Positions 8,610 to 17,588 of a stretch of 64,000 nt of DNA are shown piece after piece; the stretch's first letter is position 1; every line of letters begins with the position of its first letter. The DNA comes from CAIOZA01 sp964464375 (GTDB lineage Bacteria; Bacteroidota; Ignavibacteria; Kapaibacteriales; UBA2268). The notes under the pieces were generated by a model. The model searched no databases. It worked only from the letters and a program-made list of their open reading frames with translations, and was not told the origin of the DNA. The translations under genes and the position numbers were made by a program. The DNA lies in contig CAYXFU010000012.1 of assembly GCA_964464375.1 (NCBI GenBank), forward strand, positions 31,463 to 95,462. Reading direction: 5' to 3'.

Positions 8610-9650
8610 TTACGCACTTTTTAATTTTTTCAGAACATTGTTGACGTTGTTGATTGTCTTCAGCATTTGATCGGGCATATCCGTAATGTTTACCATAGTG
8701 TGAGGAATTCCGGCCTGAACGATTGTTCTCGGCATCGATGGAGCTACTGCAGTCTCGGGATCCTGTACGAGTAGCTGTCCGCCAACGTGTACGATATTCA
8801 TAGCACCCTTCATCCCGTCACGTCCCAATCCGGTGAGAACCACACCAACAGTGAATCTGCCGAATGCCTCTGCCACACTTCTGAAAAGGGGATCTGCTGA
8901 TGGTCGTACAAAATTCTCTTTCGGACCGTCGTCAATTGTAATTCTGTAGGATCTGTTGTTTACTCGCATGTGTTTGTCACCAGGAGCAAGATATACAGTA
9001 CCTGCATTGCTTTCCAAGCCTCCTGATGCGAGCAGAACATTGAGCGAAGTCTCTCTCTGCAGTCGCTGAGCGAATGTTTCGAGCATCCATGGCGGTCCGT
9101 GCTGTACAATATAAAATGCAGTATTAGCAGGATTGCCCAAAGTTTCGAGATTCTTAAAGATATCGATCAATGTAGGAGGTCCACCTGTACTTGTGGCTAT
9201 GCAAACAGCCACAAAATTTGGATACTTAGTTTCGTCAGCTTTTATCACTTCAATATTATCTAATTGTAAACTTTGATTTTTTCTTGCTAATCCATCGCGG
9301 AGTCTAGACATCAGATCGTCAACGTCTATTGGTTTAGCTAAATAGTCATCTGCTCCGGATTCCATCGCATAGTTTCTGGCACCTTCAGAAACCAATGCGG
9401 TGATCATAATAATTAAAGGCAGAATATCCATCTTTTCTCTCATACGACGGATAAGTTCTATGCCGTCCATCTGTGGCATCATCCAGTCGGATAAAATGGC
9501 ATCAAAGCTTTCTGTTTCGAGCACATTAAGTGCTTCCACACCATTATGAGCAACCTTGACATCATATCCGGCTTTAATCAAAATCCGCTTTAGAAGCAGA
9601 GAATTGGTCAATTCGTCTTCAACGACGAGTATTTTTGAGTTATTTCCCAT
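8610..9650 (-). CDS. cheB: Receiver-methylesterase CheB
   Basis: CheB removes methyl groups from (and deamidates) chemoreceptors when phosphorylated by CheA. Residues 1-120 form a receiver domain with phospho-acceptor D55 (ILSDWMMP) and K106 (YLAKP). Residues about 145-346 form the esterase domain with catalytic S154 (ATSTGGP), H184 (VQHGPP) and D278 (GLGRDGMKG). Length of 346 matches the family (about 350). There is no cheR, cheA, cheW or receptor gene next to it, so its partners must be encoded elsewhere or it serves a non-standard pathway. Hairpins bracket it on both sides (8554-8591 and 9714-9741), consistent with a single-gene transcript. Confidence 0.93.
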   Translation of the reverse strand: MGNNSKILVVEDELTNSLLLKRILIKAGYDVKVAHNGVEALNVLETESFDAILSDWMMPQMDGIELIRRMREKMDILPLIIMITALVSEGARNYAMESGADDYLAKPIDVDDLMSRLRDGLARKNQSLQLDNIEVIKADETKYPNFVAVCIATSTGGPPTLIDIFKNLETLGNPANTAFYIVQHGPPWMLETFAQRLQRETSLNVLLASGGLESNAGTVYLAPGDKHMRVNNRSYRITIDDGPKENFVRPSADPLFRSVAEAFGRFTVGVVLTGLGRDGMKGAMNIVHVGGQLLVQDPETAVAPSMPRTIVQAGIPHTMVNITDMPDQMLKTINNVNNVLKKLKSA

Positions 9651-9713
9651 TAAAAAAAATATAATTTAAATATAACTTAAGATATTATCGGCATTAAATT
9701 TTTAATATTTAAT

Positions 9714-9741
9714 AAAAAAAGGGACAAAAGCCCCTTTTTTT
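9714..9741 (-). terminator. Rho-independent terminator after the M16 pair
   Basis: A 10-bp stem (aaaaaaaggg at 9714-9723 with cccttttttt at 9732-9741) and 8-nt loop lie just beyond the minus-strand stop at 9781. The T-run is part of the stem on either strand, so it could work in both directions. Confidence 0.7.
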
Positions 9742-9780
9742 TATTTTTTATCTGTAAGTATTATACTTTATTGCAATTCT

Positions 9781-11853
9781 TTATTGAACGGGCTTAAATT
9801 CATTTTCATCTATAGGTTGATTTGTCTTGTAGGTATGCTCGAATTTCAATGTGTACATTGGATTCGTTGTTTCGTTAACACTTGGAAGTTTAACTCCGTC
9901 AACATCGATATAATTGCTGAAAACATCTGTTACCGGCATATCGCCATCTTTAGATTTAAGCATGGATTCAATCTTTTTTAGAAGAAAAGACTGAGAATCG
10001 AAGTAATATGTACTTTCTGAGCCTTTGGGTGAAACGACTTTCATTTGAATGTCACTTCCTTGCTTACCAAGTACCAAACATTTGTAACCAAGATCGATAA
10101 GTTTTGTATGGTTGAATAAAGTAGCATCAAATAACGCAGTTTCCAAATCTTCGCCCTCTTTTTTATTCAATCCACTGGGGTCCTTTGACCAGAAATCTTT
10201 GCCATCTGACCATGTGGTTTGCTTTGTAACTTTAAGGTCTAGATCCATAAAAAATTTATTTGGTGACATATTCTTCATTATCATTTGCCCCTGGAATTCC
10301 TGACCACTGATGGCTAATGTTGTCTTGGACTCAGTGATTAAAGTCTTAACCTTGGCTAGAGCATCTTTTCCACCTAAGGCTTTTACGTAATTTTCAATCA
10401 ACTCTTCGGCATCGAGAGAAACCTTTTCGAATTTAGCTTTTTCGCCTGTTAATGGGTTCAGGTCGAGATCAAATTCATATATCTTACCGAATTTCTCCAA
10501 TTTCGACTTTACATCAGCATTGCCAACAACTATGATGTACGCATTCTGTGGATTCATCAGCTTTTCTGCTACATTTTTCACTTGATATGCAGAATAATTC
10601 ATATATCTTGATGGATAATTCTTTACCCTATCAATTGGGATACCCATGAAATCAGCATTCTGTATCAAACTTGCGAGGAAGCTGGAATTTTCGAATGACA
10701 TCATGTATTGGCCAACTCTGAATCTTTTCACTCTGCTGATTTCTGTTTCTTCAGATGGTTCTGTTGCCAGGTCACGCATAAGATCAAGAACAACAGTAAT
10801 GGCAGAATCAGTAACGGAATTTCTGACATCAGCCTGACAGCTGAATCTGTTTCCGTATTTATTCTGTGAAAGTGAGGCTGAAGGACTATAGGTATATGAA
10901 TGCTTTTCTCTTAGTGTTCGGAATAACCTTGATCCAAAACCACCACCCATGATTGCCGAGCCAAGTCCTTGAATTTCAAATTCAGGATCATTATAACGAA
11001 GACCCTTTGTTGTAATCATTAGAGTTGATTGAACGGAACCGGGTCTGTTAACAAAATAAACACCAATTGGCATCGGTTTAGGATCCGGCATAGTCGTCGA
11101 AGCCTTTTGTCCGGACTTCCAACCATCCAAAGCTTTGTTGAGAGCCGCAATTATTTCGGAATCGGTTACGTCACCAACAACAATTATTGATGCATCATTT
11201 GGTTTGAAGACAGCTTTGTAATAACTTTTGACATCTTCAAGTTTTATATCCTTCAACGAAGCTTCTGTTTCATATTCTCCATAAGGATGCATGTCACCGA
11301 AGATAACGCGTCTTGCCATATTAGAAGCTATGGAAGTTGGATTCGATTTCGATTGTTTCAATCCGGCTAATTTCTGAGGAATTAATTTATCGAATTCATC
11401 TTCTGGAAATGTAGGTCTCAACAATACATCAGCAAATATTTCAAGAATCATATTCAAATGCTTTTTTAATCCTGATGCAGATACAGCTATGTAATCGCTA
11501 TTAGTGGAAACATTTACATCAGCACCGATTCCATCAAGGGTATTGGCAATATCCAATGCTGACAGTTTGCCGGCACCCTTAATCATTAAATCAGTTGTAA
11601 GATCGGCAACACCATTTTTGTTTTCGAGGCTCGAACCACCTGGAATAAGCAATCTAATCGAGAATGTTGGTTGTTCATCATCTTTTACGATGAAAAGTTT
11701 TAATCCATTGCTAAGTTTAGTTTCTTTGTATTCCGGGAATGCAAAGTCCTTTGCCTGCAATGGTTCCGGTTTCTTTGTAATATCTTCTTTTTCCTGAGCA
11801 ATTAATGAAAAACTCATAGCTACCAGAAAAATAAGACTTAATAATTTTCTCAT
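9781..11853 (-). CDS. M16-family peptidase-like subunit, catalytic residues absent
   Basis: This 690-residue protein has a signal peptide (1-19, ending LIAQ) and two M16 modules spanning about 35-475. The zinc motif HxxEH is replaced: the equivalent stretch reads ADLTTDL, so it should not bind zinc. It keeps the substrate-binding R/Y block SRLFRTLREKHSYTYS of the partner domain. Residues about 480-690 form an extra domain reminiscent of lipoprotein-localisation-type beta folds. It lies 48 nt downstream of an M16 gene that does have HxxEH (11902-13239). M16B enzymes are often heterodimers of one zinc subunit and one R/Y subunit, so these two probably form one periplasmic peptidase. That pairing is inferred. 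Confidence 0.88.
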   Translation of the reverse strand: MRKLLSLIFLVAMSFSLIAQEKEDITKKPEPLQAKDFAFPEYKETKLSNGLKLFIVKDDEQPTFSIRLLIPGGSSLENKNGVADLTTDLMIKGAGKLSALDIANTLDGIGADVNVSTNSDYIAVSASGLKKHLNMILEIFADVLLRPTFPEDEFDKLIPQKLAGLKQSKSNPTSIASNMARRVIFGDMHPYGEYETEASLKDIKLEDVKSYYKAVFKPNDASIIVVGDVTDSEIIAALNKALDGWKSGQKASTTMPDPKPMPIGVYFVNRPGSVQSTLMITTKGLRYNDPEFEIQGLGSAIMGGGFGSRLFRTLREKHSYTYSPSASLSQNKYGNRFSCQADVRNSVTDSAITVVLDLMRDLATEPSEETEISRVKRFRVGQYMMSFENSSFLASLIQNADFMGIPIDRVKNYPSRYMNYSAYQVKNVAEKLMNPQNAYIIVVGNADVKSKLEKFGKIYEFDLDLNPLTGEKAKFEKVSLDAEELIENYVKALGGKDALAKVKTLITESKTTLAISGQEFQGQMIMKNMSPNKFFMDLDLKVTKQTTWSDGKDFWSKDPSGLNKKEGEDLETALFDATLFNHTKLIDLGYKCLVLGKQGSDIQMKVVSPKGSESTYYFDSQSFLLKKIESMLKSKDGDMPVTDVFSNYIDVDGVKLPSVNETTNPMYTLKFEHTYKTNQPIDENEFKPVQ

Positions 11854-11901
11854 TTGTTTATCCTATTAATATTATTTTCAAAATGTGTGTTTGATAATTA
11901 A

Positions 11902-13239
11902 TTATTTCTTAGCTTTGGGCATATAGTATAAAACTACCCTGTTGGGTGTGTCCAGATAATCTTTAGCGACCTTTTGTAAGTCAGCTTTGGTCACACTCTG
12001 ATATTTATCAAACTCATTGTTAATCATTCCGGCATCGTTAAAGTAAGTGTAATATCTTGCAAGGCTCTGAGCCTTATCTAATACATTTTTCTTGTCGGCA
12101 ATGAATCCAACTTCAGTTATATTTTTAGCTTTTGTAAGCTCCTCGTCAGTAACTCCGTTTTTCACTACTTTATCAATCTCTTCAGTCATCACTTCGAGCA
12201 CTTTCTTTGGATCTTTACCAAGTGCAGGAATACCGATGAGCATAACTACGCCGGTGTATTGAAGATTTATTGGATTAAGCTGGGCAGCAACCGCTATCTG
12301 ATCCTTATCAACCAGTCTTTGATACATTCTTGAGCTTTCACCACTGGCAAGAATTTCACTCAATAATGACATTGCATAATAATCTTTGTCACCTAGCTTT
12401 GGACCTCTATAACCGATGAACACACCTGGTAGCTGAGCTTTTGAATCTTCGATAGTTTCTGTTATTGGAGCGGCAAGTGGAGTGATACGAAATTTCTCTC
12501 TTTTCGGCTCTTGAGCTCTTGGGAGTACGCCGAAGTACTCTTTTACATAATCTTTTGCCTCTTTTATGTCAAAATCACCTACCACAGCTAGAACTGCGTT
12601 ATTTGGCTGATAAAAATTATTATAAAAATCACGGAACTCCTGAATATCAGCTTTGTTAATATGCTGTTCGGATCCTATAGGTGTCCATTCATAAGATGTA
12701 CCATTAAAGAGGTATTTCATCATATTTTCGAATAACGTGCCGTAAGCAGTATTATCATTTCTCATCTTGCGTTCTTCTTTAACAACTCCGCGCTGTGTTT
12801 CCACACCAACTGAATCGACAAGTAATCCTCTCATTCTCTGGGATTCAATCCAGAGAGCAAGTTTAATCTCATTGGATGGTACTCTGAATTTGTAAACTGT
12901 TTCATCAAATGCTGTGTGAGCATTGAGCCATCCACCAGCTTCTTCGACATATTTATCAATAGTAGCTCTGGGGATATTTGTAGTGCCTTCGAACATCAGA
13001 TGCTCAAAGAAATGAGCAAAGCCTGTTCTTTGCGGGTTTTCATCACGCGATCCGACACGGTAATGAACAACTGTTGAAACAACAGGTGCACTTTTGTCGA
13101 TGCAATAGATTACCTGTAAGCCATTGGGAAGAGAGTCCCGTTCAAATTTTATCGGTTTGAAATCACCTTTGGCAAAGACCATTTGTCCAATACCAATCGA
13201 TATCACCAATAAAACAGTTATCATTCTGATTTTCTTCAT
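11902..13239 (-). CDS. M16-family zinc peptidase, catalytic subunit
   Basis: A 445-residue protein with a signal peptide (1-23, ending VFAK). It carries the inverted zinc motif HxxEH as HFFEH (H76, E79, H80), followed about 76 residues later by the third ligand, a Glu in KEERKMRND (E155/E156). The second M16 repeat (about 245-445) completes the clamshell. It is likely a periplasmic peptidase cleaving short or unfolded peptides. The next gene encodes a larger M16 homolog without zinc ligands but with the R/Y block, so the two look like a split-function heterodimer. The ATG at 13239 is clear. Substrate unknown. Confidence 0.92.
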   Translation of the reverse strand: MKKIRMITVLLVISIGIGQMVFAKGDFKPIKFERDSLPNGLQVIYCIDKSAPVVSTVVHYRVGSRDENPQRTGFAHFFEHLMFEGTTNIPRATIDKYVEEAGGWLNAHTAFDETVYKFRVPSNEIKLALWIESQRMRGLLVDSVGVETQRGVVKEERKMRNDNTAYGTLFENMMKYLFNGTSYEWTPIGSEQHINKADIQEFRDFYNNFYQPNNAVLAVVGDFDIKEAKDYVKEYFGVLPRAQEPKREKFRITPLAAPITETIEDSKAQLPGVFIGYRGPKLGDKDYYAMSLLSEILASGESSRMYQRLVDKDQIAVAAQLNPINLQYTGVVMLIGIPALGKDPKKVLEVMTEEIDKVVKNGVTDEELTKAKNITEVGFIADKKNVLDKAQSLARYYTYFNDAGMINNEFDKYQSVTKADLQKVAKDYLDTPNRVVLYYMPKAKK

Positions 13240-13302
13240 TGATTGAAATCCTTGAAAATATTAAAATTGAAAATTCGATTTTTTTAATCTAGTTATTACG
13301 TT

Positions 13303-14952
13303 TTATTTTATTCTTTGTTTCATCCACACAGTAATTAATCCAAACGCAGTTACAGCCAGACATAGAAATGCCAGCCAGTCACCGAACTGTGTGTAAATAC
13401 TCTTTTCTTTCAGACAAACAACTTCTCCGCAAAATCCAATAGATTTGTACTGTTCTGCTCTGCTCAATGTTCTACCATCCGCCCCGATAATCCCGCTAAC
13501 ACCACTATTCGCACTGCGTGCAACGTACCGTCTGTTCTCAATTGCCCGCATAACAGCGATTTGAAAATGTTGTTCAGGACCAAATGTGTAATCATACCAA
13601 GCATCGTTTGTGATAATTGTAATGAAATCGGCATTAAGATTAACAAAATCTCTGACGAAACCGGGGAAGATAGATTCAATGCAGATAATTGGAGCAATTT
13701 TAGCCGTTTTCCCATTATTCTCCATAGTAAGCAGTTTCTGTTCTTTCCCTCTATCCCAGGAAGATATTCCGACACCCCATTCGATCCATTTCCTAAGGAA
13801 TGAAAATACCTCCATAAATGGAATTCTCTCACCGAATGGTGTTAACTTCATCTTATGGTAAATCTGAGGATTTAGTTTATCTGATGGAGCCGGATTGAGC
13901 AATAAAGCTGAATTATAGGAATCGTACACCATTGTCGTATCATTCATATAAGCTTTTGCGGCAATCGATGGTTTCTCGCCAGGTTTATAGAAATACATAT
14001 CTGCATAGCCGGTCAGCAGGGATGTTTTATAACCGTTTATCCAACCCTGTAATGGAGAAAAATCATGATCTGCATTCATTTTTAAGCTTAGCTTTAAGAC
14101 AGCAGTTTCACTCCAGAGGAACAAATCCGGTTTTGCCCCAGTCGATATCAGCGAATCCTGTATATGCATGTGCTTGTAAACCTGCTGCGAAGCACTCATT
14201 TCCCATTTCTGCCATGGGTTGATTGTTGGTTGAATAATTCCGACTTTTATAATTTGATTCCCTTCAATCAATTTCTGATGAACGAATTGATTCACTCTTA
14301 ATGCACCATAGATGTAAGGAATTATAATAAGTGAAATTAAAGGTATAATGAGTTTTTGGAAATTTCTGTTTTTGATTAAAATATTTAGCTTTTTTCTATC
14401 GGGGGTGAGCTCTCTCAGCAAAAATATAGTTTTTAATAATATGACATTTATCAGAACAATCACAAATCCGACTCCATATACTCCGGCAATATCGGCAAAT
14501 TGTACCCAATTCAGATTGAGTGTTTGTGTGTAGCCAATGTTTAACCAGGGATATGCCAGATCGCTGATACTGTGAAGCCATTCAAAGCTAATCCAGATAA
14601 ACGGGAAATACCAGATCGCTTGATTGAAATCAATCCTTCTGCGGATCATCCTATAAATAAGAAATGGAAAAAGAAATAGGAATGGATGAACTAATGCAAC
14701 AGCTAATCCCGATATAAAAAGATAGGGATCAGTCTCAGCCTGCCAACTGCTTATCCACCAGTTTGCTCCTGCATGATAAATGAAAAAGACCAGGTATATA
14801 ATCAGAAGCTGACGCTTATGTTGTTGTTCTAACCAGAATAAAAGTGGTACAAATGCTACAAAAGCAAGATTACCGAATGGCATTGGTGGAAAAGATAATG
14901 CTAGAAGTAATCCGGTGACCAAAGCCAATAATATATTATTCTTTTTATCCAT
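13303..14952 (-). CDS. lnt: Apolipoprotein N-acyltransferase
   Basis: Lnt adds the third acyl chain to the N-terminal cysteine of lipoproteins in the inner membrane. The 549-residue protein has about six hydrophobic segments in residues 8-215, a nitrilase-type periplasmic domain (about 232-500) and a final transmembrane segment. The catalytic triad is visible: E282 (LWSETAV), K369 (MKLTPFGE) and C424 (IICIESIF). The length is slightly above the E. coli enzyme (512). Several predicted lipoproteins in this window (39350, 40770, 45315, 60991) are plausible substrates. It sits 29 nt downstream of the amidotransferase gene in a minus-strand cluster. Confidence 0.94.
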   Translation of the reverse strand: MDKKNNILLALVTGLLLALSFPPMPFGNLAFVAFVPLLFWLEQQHKRQLLIIYLVFFIYHAGANWWISSWQAETDPYLFISGLAVALVHPFLFLFPFLIYRMIRRRIDFNQAIWYFPFIWISFEWLHSISDLAYPWLNIGYTQTLNLNWVQFADIAGVYGVGFVIVLINVILLKTIFLLRELTPDRKKLNILIKNRNFQKLIIPLISLIIIPYIYGALRVNQFVHQKLIEGNQIIKVGIIQPTINPWQKWEMSASQQVYKHMHIQDSLISTGAKPDLFLWSETAVLKLSLKMNADHDFSPLQGWINGYKTSLLTGYADMYFYKPGEKPSIAAKAYMNDTTMVYDSYNSALLLNPAPSDKLNPQIYHKMKLTPFGERIPFMEVFSFLRKWIEWGVGISSWDRGKEQKLLTMENNGKTAKIAPIICIESIFPGFVRDFVNLNADFITIITNDAWYDYTFGPEQHFQIAVMRAIENRRYVARSANSGVSGIIGADGRTLSRAEQYKSIGFCGEVVCLKEKSIYTQFGDWLAFLCLAVTAFGLITVWMKQRIK

Positions 14953-14981
14953 TGTTTTTTTTTATTAGTTTCTGATTGAAA

Positions 14982-15668
14982 TTAAGTGCCGGCGAAGGCA
15001 TCGAGAACATCTGCGAGTAGTTCATTATTTAGATTACAGTTATTGACATGGCTCATAATATGGTCACGTTTCTGAACATATAATTCTTGGTTTAATTCAG
15101 ATTCATAACAGTTTAGCATAGATTCTATCATTTCCTCGGTGAATTCCATGTGGAATTGCATAGCAATTACATTATCCCCGAATGAATAACCCTGATTTAC
15201 GCAACCGTCGGATTCTGCAAAAGGAATTGCTCCCGCTGGTAGATCAAAAGTTTCTCCGTGCCAATGGAAGGTTACGAGTGTAGGAGGTAAACATTCAATA
15301 GCTTTATTGCCCTGATATGTAATCCAGATCGGATACCAGCCAATTTCCTGATGAATATTATAATTGACTTCCGCTCCTAAAGCTGTTGAAATCAATTGAC
15401 TTCCAAGGCAGATTCCAAAGACAAGTTTGCCAACTTTTATGGATTCCTTAATTAATAATTTTTCCGGTTTGAGCCAGGAGTAGCGGACTTCATCGTTCAC
15501 ACTCATAGCACCACCCATAATCATAAGCATATCAAAATCATCTATCGAGGGCAAAGATTCGTCCAAATGTAGATTTGTACTAGTGTAATCATGATCATTG
15601 AGAGCAATCCAGTCACTAATTGCACCAATCCCTTCTTGAGGTAAGTGTATCAGAGAATGTACTCTCAT
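14982..15668 (-). CDS. Class I glutamine amidotransferase-like protein
   Basis: A free-standing GATase1 domain of 228 residues. The Cys-His-Glu triad is visible: C87 in the nucleophile elbow FGICLGSQL, and H173 and E175 in QFHMEF. It resembles the GuaA-type amidotransferase proteins found alone in many genomes, some of which hydrolyse gamma-glutamyl compounds. No synthetase domain or gene follows, so the ammonia acceptor, if any, is unknown. It lies between ychF (21 nt upstream) and lnt (29 nt downstream), probably in one transcript, but the three functions are not obviously linked. Confidence 0.85.
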   Translation of the reverse strand: MRVHSLIHLPQEGIGAISDWIALNDHDYTSTNLHLDESLPSIDDFDMLMIMGGAMSVNDEVRYSWLKPEKLLIKESIKVGKLVFGICLGSQLISTALGAEVNYNIHQEIGWYPIWITYQGNKAIECLPPTLVTFHWHGETFDLPAGAIPFAESDGCVNQGYSFGDNVIAMQFHMEFTEEMIESMLNCYESELNQELYVQKRDHIMSHVNNCNLNNELLADVLDAFAGT

Positions 15669-15689
15669 ATAGTACTGATAATATATGGA

Positions 15690-16775
15690 TTAACCATGTC
15701 TGACATGGAGGATATCTCCATCTTTAACTATGTACTCTTTTCCCTCAAGTCTGAATACTCCTTTTTCCTTACACTTCGCAAAATTCTCATATTCAAAGAA
15801 GTCTTTTAGTGCAACAACTTCAGCTCTTATGAATTTATTATAAAAATCGGTATGAATCACTCCGGCAGCTTCCTGAGCAGTCATTCCTTTTTTTATAGTC
15901 CAGGCTCTGTTTTCGTCCTCACCAACTGTGAAGAAGGATTGTAAGCCGAGCAGATCATAAGCACTGGAGATTAATCTAGACAATGCTGAATCTTTAAGTC
16001 CATACTCAGCCATAAACATATCTTTTTCTTCTTGTTCAAGCTGAACTAGCTCCATCTCTATCTTGGCAAAGAACGGCTCTATTTTAATATTTTTCCCAGA
16101 AAACTTCTGTTTGATATCCGCAACTATTGATTCACTGTTTTTTATATCAGCTTCATCGAGATTAAGGGCAATAAGAAGTGGTTTTACAGACAATGGTTGA
16201 TAATTCCTGATATATTTGCTTTCTTCTTCTCCGAAGTCAAGCTCTCGAAGCGGAGTTTCATTTTGTAATGCTTCGTTCCAGCGAAGAATATATTCCTTTT
16301 CTTTTAAAACAGTATCTAAATTCTTGTGTTTGAAAATATCCTTCTCTATTTTTTCAAGCCTACTTTCGCAGAATGACATATCCGCTAGAATAAATTCTTC
16401 CTCCAGTGTTCTAATATCTCGCATTAGGTCAATACTACCTTCTACATGAGGAACAGAGTCGTCACGAAAGCCGCGGACAACATGGATGATTGCATCGTTA
16501 GTCCTTACTTTGGTTAAAAAGGTCGAATTAAATGCAGACTGATTATTTTCACTCTTTTGCACTCCCACCAAATCTAATATTTCTATGGTTGCATTGATTC
16601 TTTTCTTTGGGTTGAATATCTCATTTAGTTTTTCTAGTCGATCATCCGGAACCTTTACTATTGCAAGATTTGATTCTCTTTTCTGAAGCGCATTAACGTC
16701 GAGATGTGTTTCAGTCAGCGTTTGAAAGAATGTAGTTTTACCTGAATATGGTAATCCAACGATACCTATTTGCAT
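15690..16775 (-). CDS. ychF: YchF/OLA1 family P-loop NTPase
   Basis: YchF is an Obg-related, ribosome-associated NTPase that prefers ATP over GTP. The 361-residue protein shows the P-loop GLPYSGKTTFF (7-17), DLVG in the G3 region, and a G4 motif of the non-canonical form NLDE instead of NKxD, a change linked to ATP preference in this family. A coiled-coil region (about 115-190) and a C-terminal TGS domain (about 275-361, ending GDILHVRHG) follow. Length matches E. coli YchF (363). A Bacteroidota-type promoter (16823-16854) lies 48 nt upstream of the ATG. Confidence 0.95.
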   Translation of the reverse strand: MQIGIVGLPYSGKTTFFQTLTETHLDVNALQKRESNLAIVKVPDDRLEKLNEIFNPKKRINATIEILDLVGVQKSENNQSAFNSTFLTKVRTNDAIIHVVRGFRDDSVPHVEGSIDLMRDIRTLEEEFILADMSFCESRLEKIEKDIFKHKNLDTVLKEKEYILRWNEALQNETPLRELDFGEEESKYIRNYQPLSVKPLLIALNLDEADIKNSESIVADIKQKFSGKNIKIEPFFAKIEMELVQLEQEEKDMFMAEYGLKDSALSRLISSAYDLLGLQSFFTVGEDENRAWTIKKGMTAQEAAGVIHTDFYNKFIRAEVVALKDFFEYENFAKCKEKGVFRLEGKEYIVKDGDILHVRHG

Positions 16776-16822
16776 ATATTGCCTGCTTTTATGATTATTC
16801 TAGTTTTGTAGATTTTGAATCA

Positions 16823-16854
16823 CAAAACTACGTAAAATATAGGACATAGAGAAA
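16823..16854 (-). promoter_or_regulatory. Bacteroidota-type promoter of ychF
   Basis: On the minus strand: TTTC (16854-16851), a 20-nt spacer, then TAGTTTTG (16830-16823), fitting the -33/-7 pattern TTTG-N19-21-TAnnTTTG with one mismatch in the -33 box. It lies 48 nt upstream of the ychF ATG. Confidence 0.5.
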
Positions 16855-16986
16855 ATAAGAATGTCAAAAAGATCATTGACATGACAATTCTCTGACATTA
16901 GAAGCGAAATTAATGGTTGATACATATGAGTGTTGTAAAAGATGTATGTGTGGTCTCTGGAATTCAATTTGGAATAATACAAAAAA

Positions 16987-17008
16987 AAAGCCGGCGAGCG
17001 CCGGCTTT
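16987..17008 (-). terminator. Rho-independent terminator of the Lys-rich repeat gene
   Basis: A 9-bp GC-rich stem (aaagccggc, 16987-16995, with 17000-17008) and 4-nt loop lie 20 nt past the minus-strand stop at 17028. On the minus strand a long T-run follows. Confidence 0.9.
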
Positions 17009-17027
17009 ACATTTTAACTGCATCAGA

Positions 17028-17438
17028 TTATTTCTTTACTGGTGCTTCTTTTTTCTCTACTTTGGGTTTCATTTCTGTCTTTACTTTTTTAGCGTCTTTT
17101 TTAACAACTTCTTTTGCAACCTTAGCGTCTTTTTTTACAACTTCTTTAGCAACCTTAGCGTCTTTTTTTACAACTTCTTTAGCAACTTTAGCGTCTTTTG
17201 CAACCTTAGCGTCTTTTTTAACAACTTCTTTTGCTACTTTTGCGTCTTTTTTGACAACTTCTTTGGCAACTTTAGCATCTTTTTTAACAACTTCTTTTGC
17301 AACTTTAGCGTCTTTTTTGACAACTTCTGTTTTTGGCTTTACATCTTTTTTCAATTCTTTCTTTGCTGGTGCTGGCTGTGCGAAAACTGTTGTTGCAACG
17401 AATGCAACTGCGACTAATAATGCAATAAACTGTTTCAT
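17028..17438 (-). CDS. Secreted Lys-rich protein of 11-residue (hendecad) repeats
   Basis: A 136-residue protein with a clear signal peptide (1-20, ending TVFA). Residues 38-120 consist of seven copies of EVVKKDAKVAK or a close variant plus one partial copy (DAKVAK, 82-87). Small/hydrophobic residues recur at +3, +4, +4, the spacing of an 11-residue amphipathic helix as in group 3 LEA proteins and some coiled coils. The tail (121-136) is Lys/Pro/Glu-rich. A strong Shine-Dalgarno (AAGGAG, 7 nt before the ATG) and a strong terminator suggest good expression. It is exported, so a histone-like role is unlikely; an envelope or desiccation-type protective role is speculation. No family recognised. 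Confidence 0.8.
   Translation of the reverse strand: MKQFIALLVAVAFVATTVFAQPAPAKKELKKDVKPKTEVVKKDAKVAKEVVKKDAKVAKEVVKKDAKVAKEVVKKDAKVAKDAKVAKEVVKKDAKVAKEVVKKDAKVAKEVVKKDAKKVKTEMKPKVEKKEAPVKK
17079..17327 (-). repeat. 33-bp tandem repeat encoding the 11-residue units
   Basis: Seven 33-bp units plus one 18-bp partial unit lie in tandem, coding for residues 38-120. The copies differ mostly at third codon positions (for example AAA/AAG), which suggests selection on the protein as well as duplication. The partial unit in the middle points to unequal recombination. Confidence 0.85.
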
Positions 17439-17588
17439 ATAAAAACTCCTTATTAAAAAAATATTAGAAAATATTGTTCATAATTACGGTTACAAAATTC
17501 GGGAATTTAAATGAAAGCAAAATGAAAATAATTGTTTGAGTATTATTATGAATAAATATTAATCGTTTTGATAGAAAATTTTCTAAAA

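Noticed and set aside
13464..13832. Minus-strand frame of 122 codons inside lnt
   Set aside because: It overlaps the catalytic nitrilase domain of lnt in another frame; no independent support.
16800..16982. Minus-strand frame of 60 codons upstream of ychF
   Set aside because: It spans the likely ychF promoter, has a random composition and no start signal.
17079..17327. 33-bp repeats considered as a CRISPR array
   Set aside because: The units abut with no spacers and encode an in-frame protein repeat.
16917..17417. Long plus-strand frame rich in Phe and Asn (NFFxNFSVF repeats)
   Set aside because: It is the antisense reading of the Lys-rich repeat gene; the minus-strand frame has a signal peptide, strong Shine-Dalgarno and terminator.
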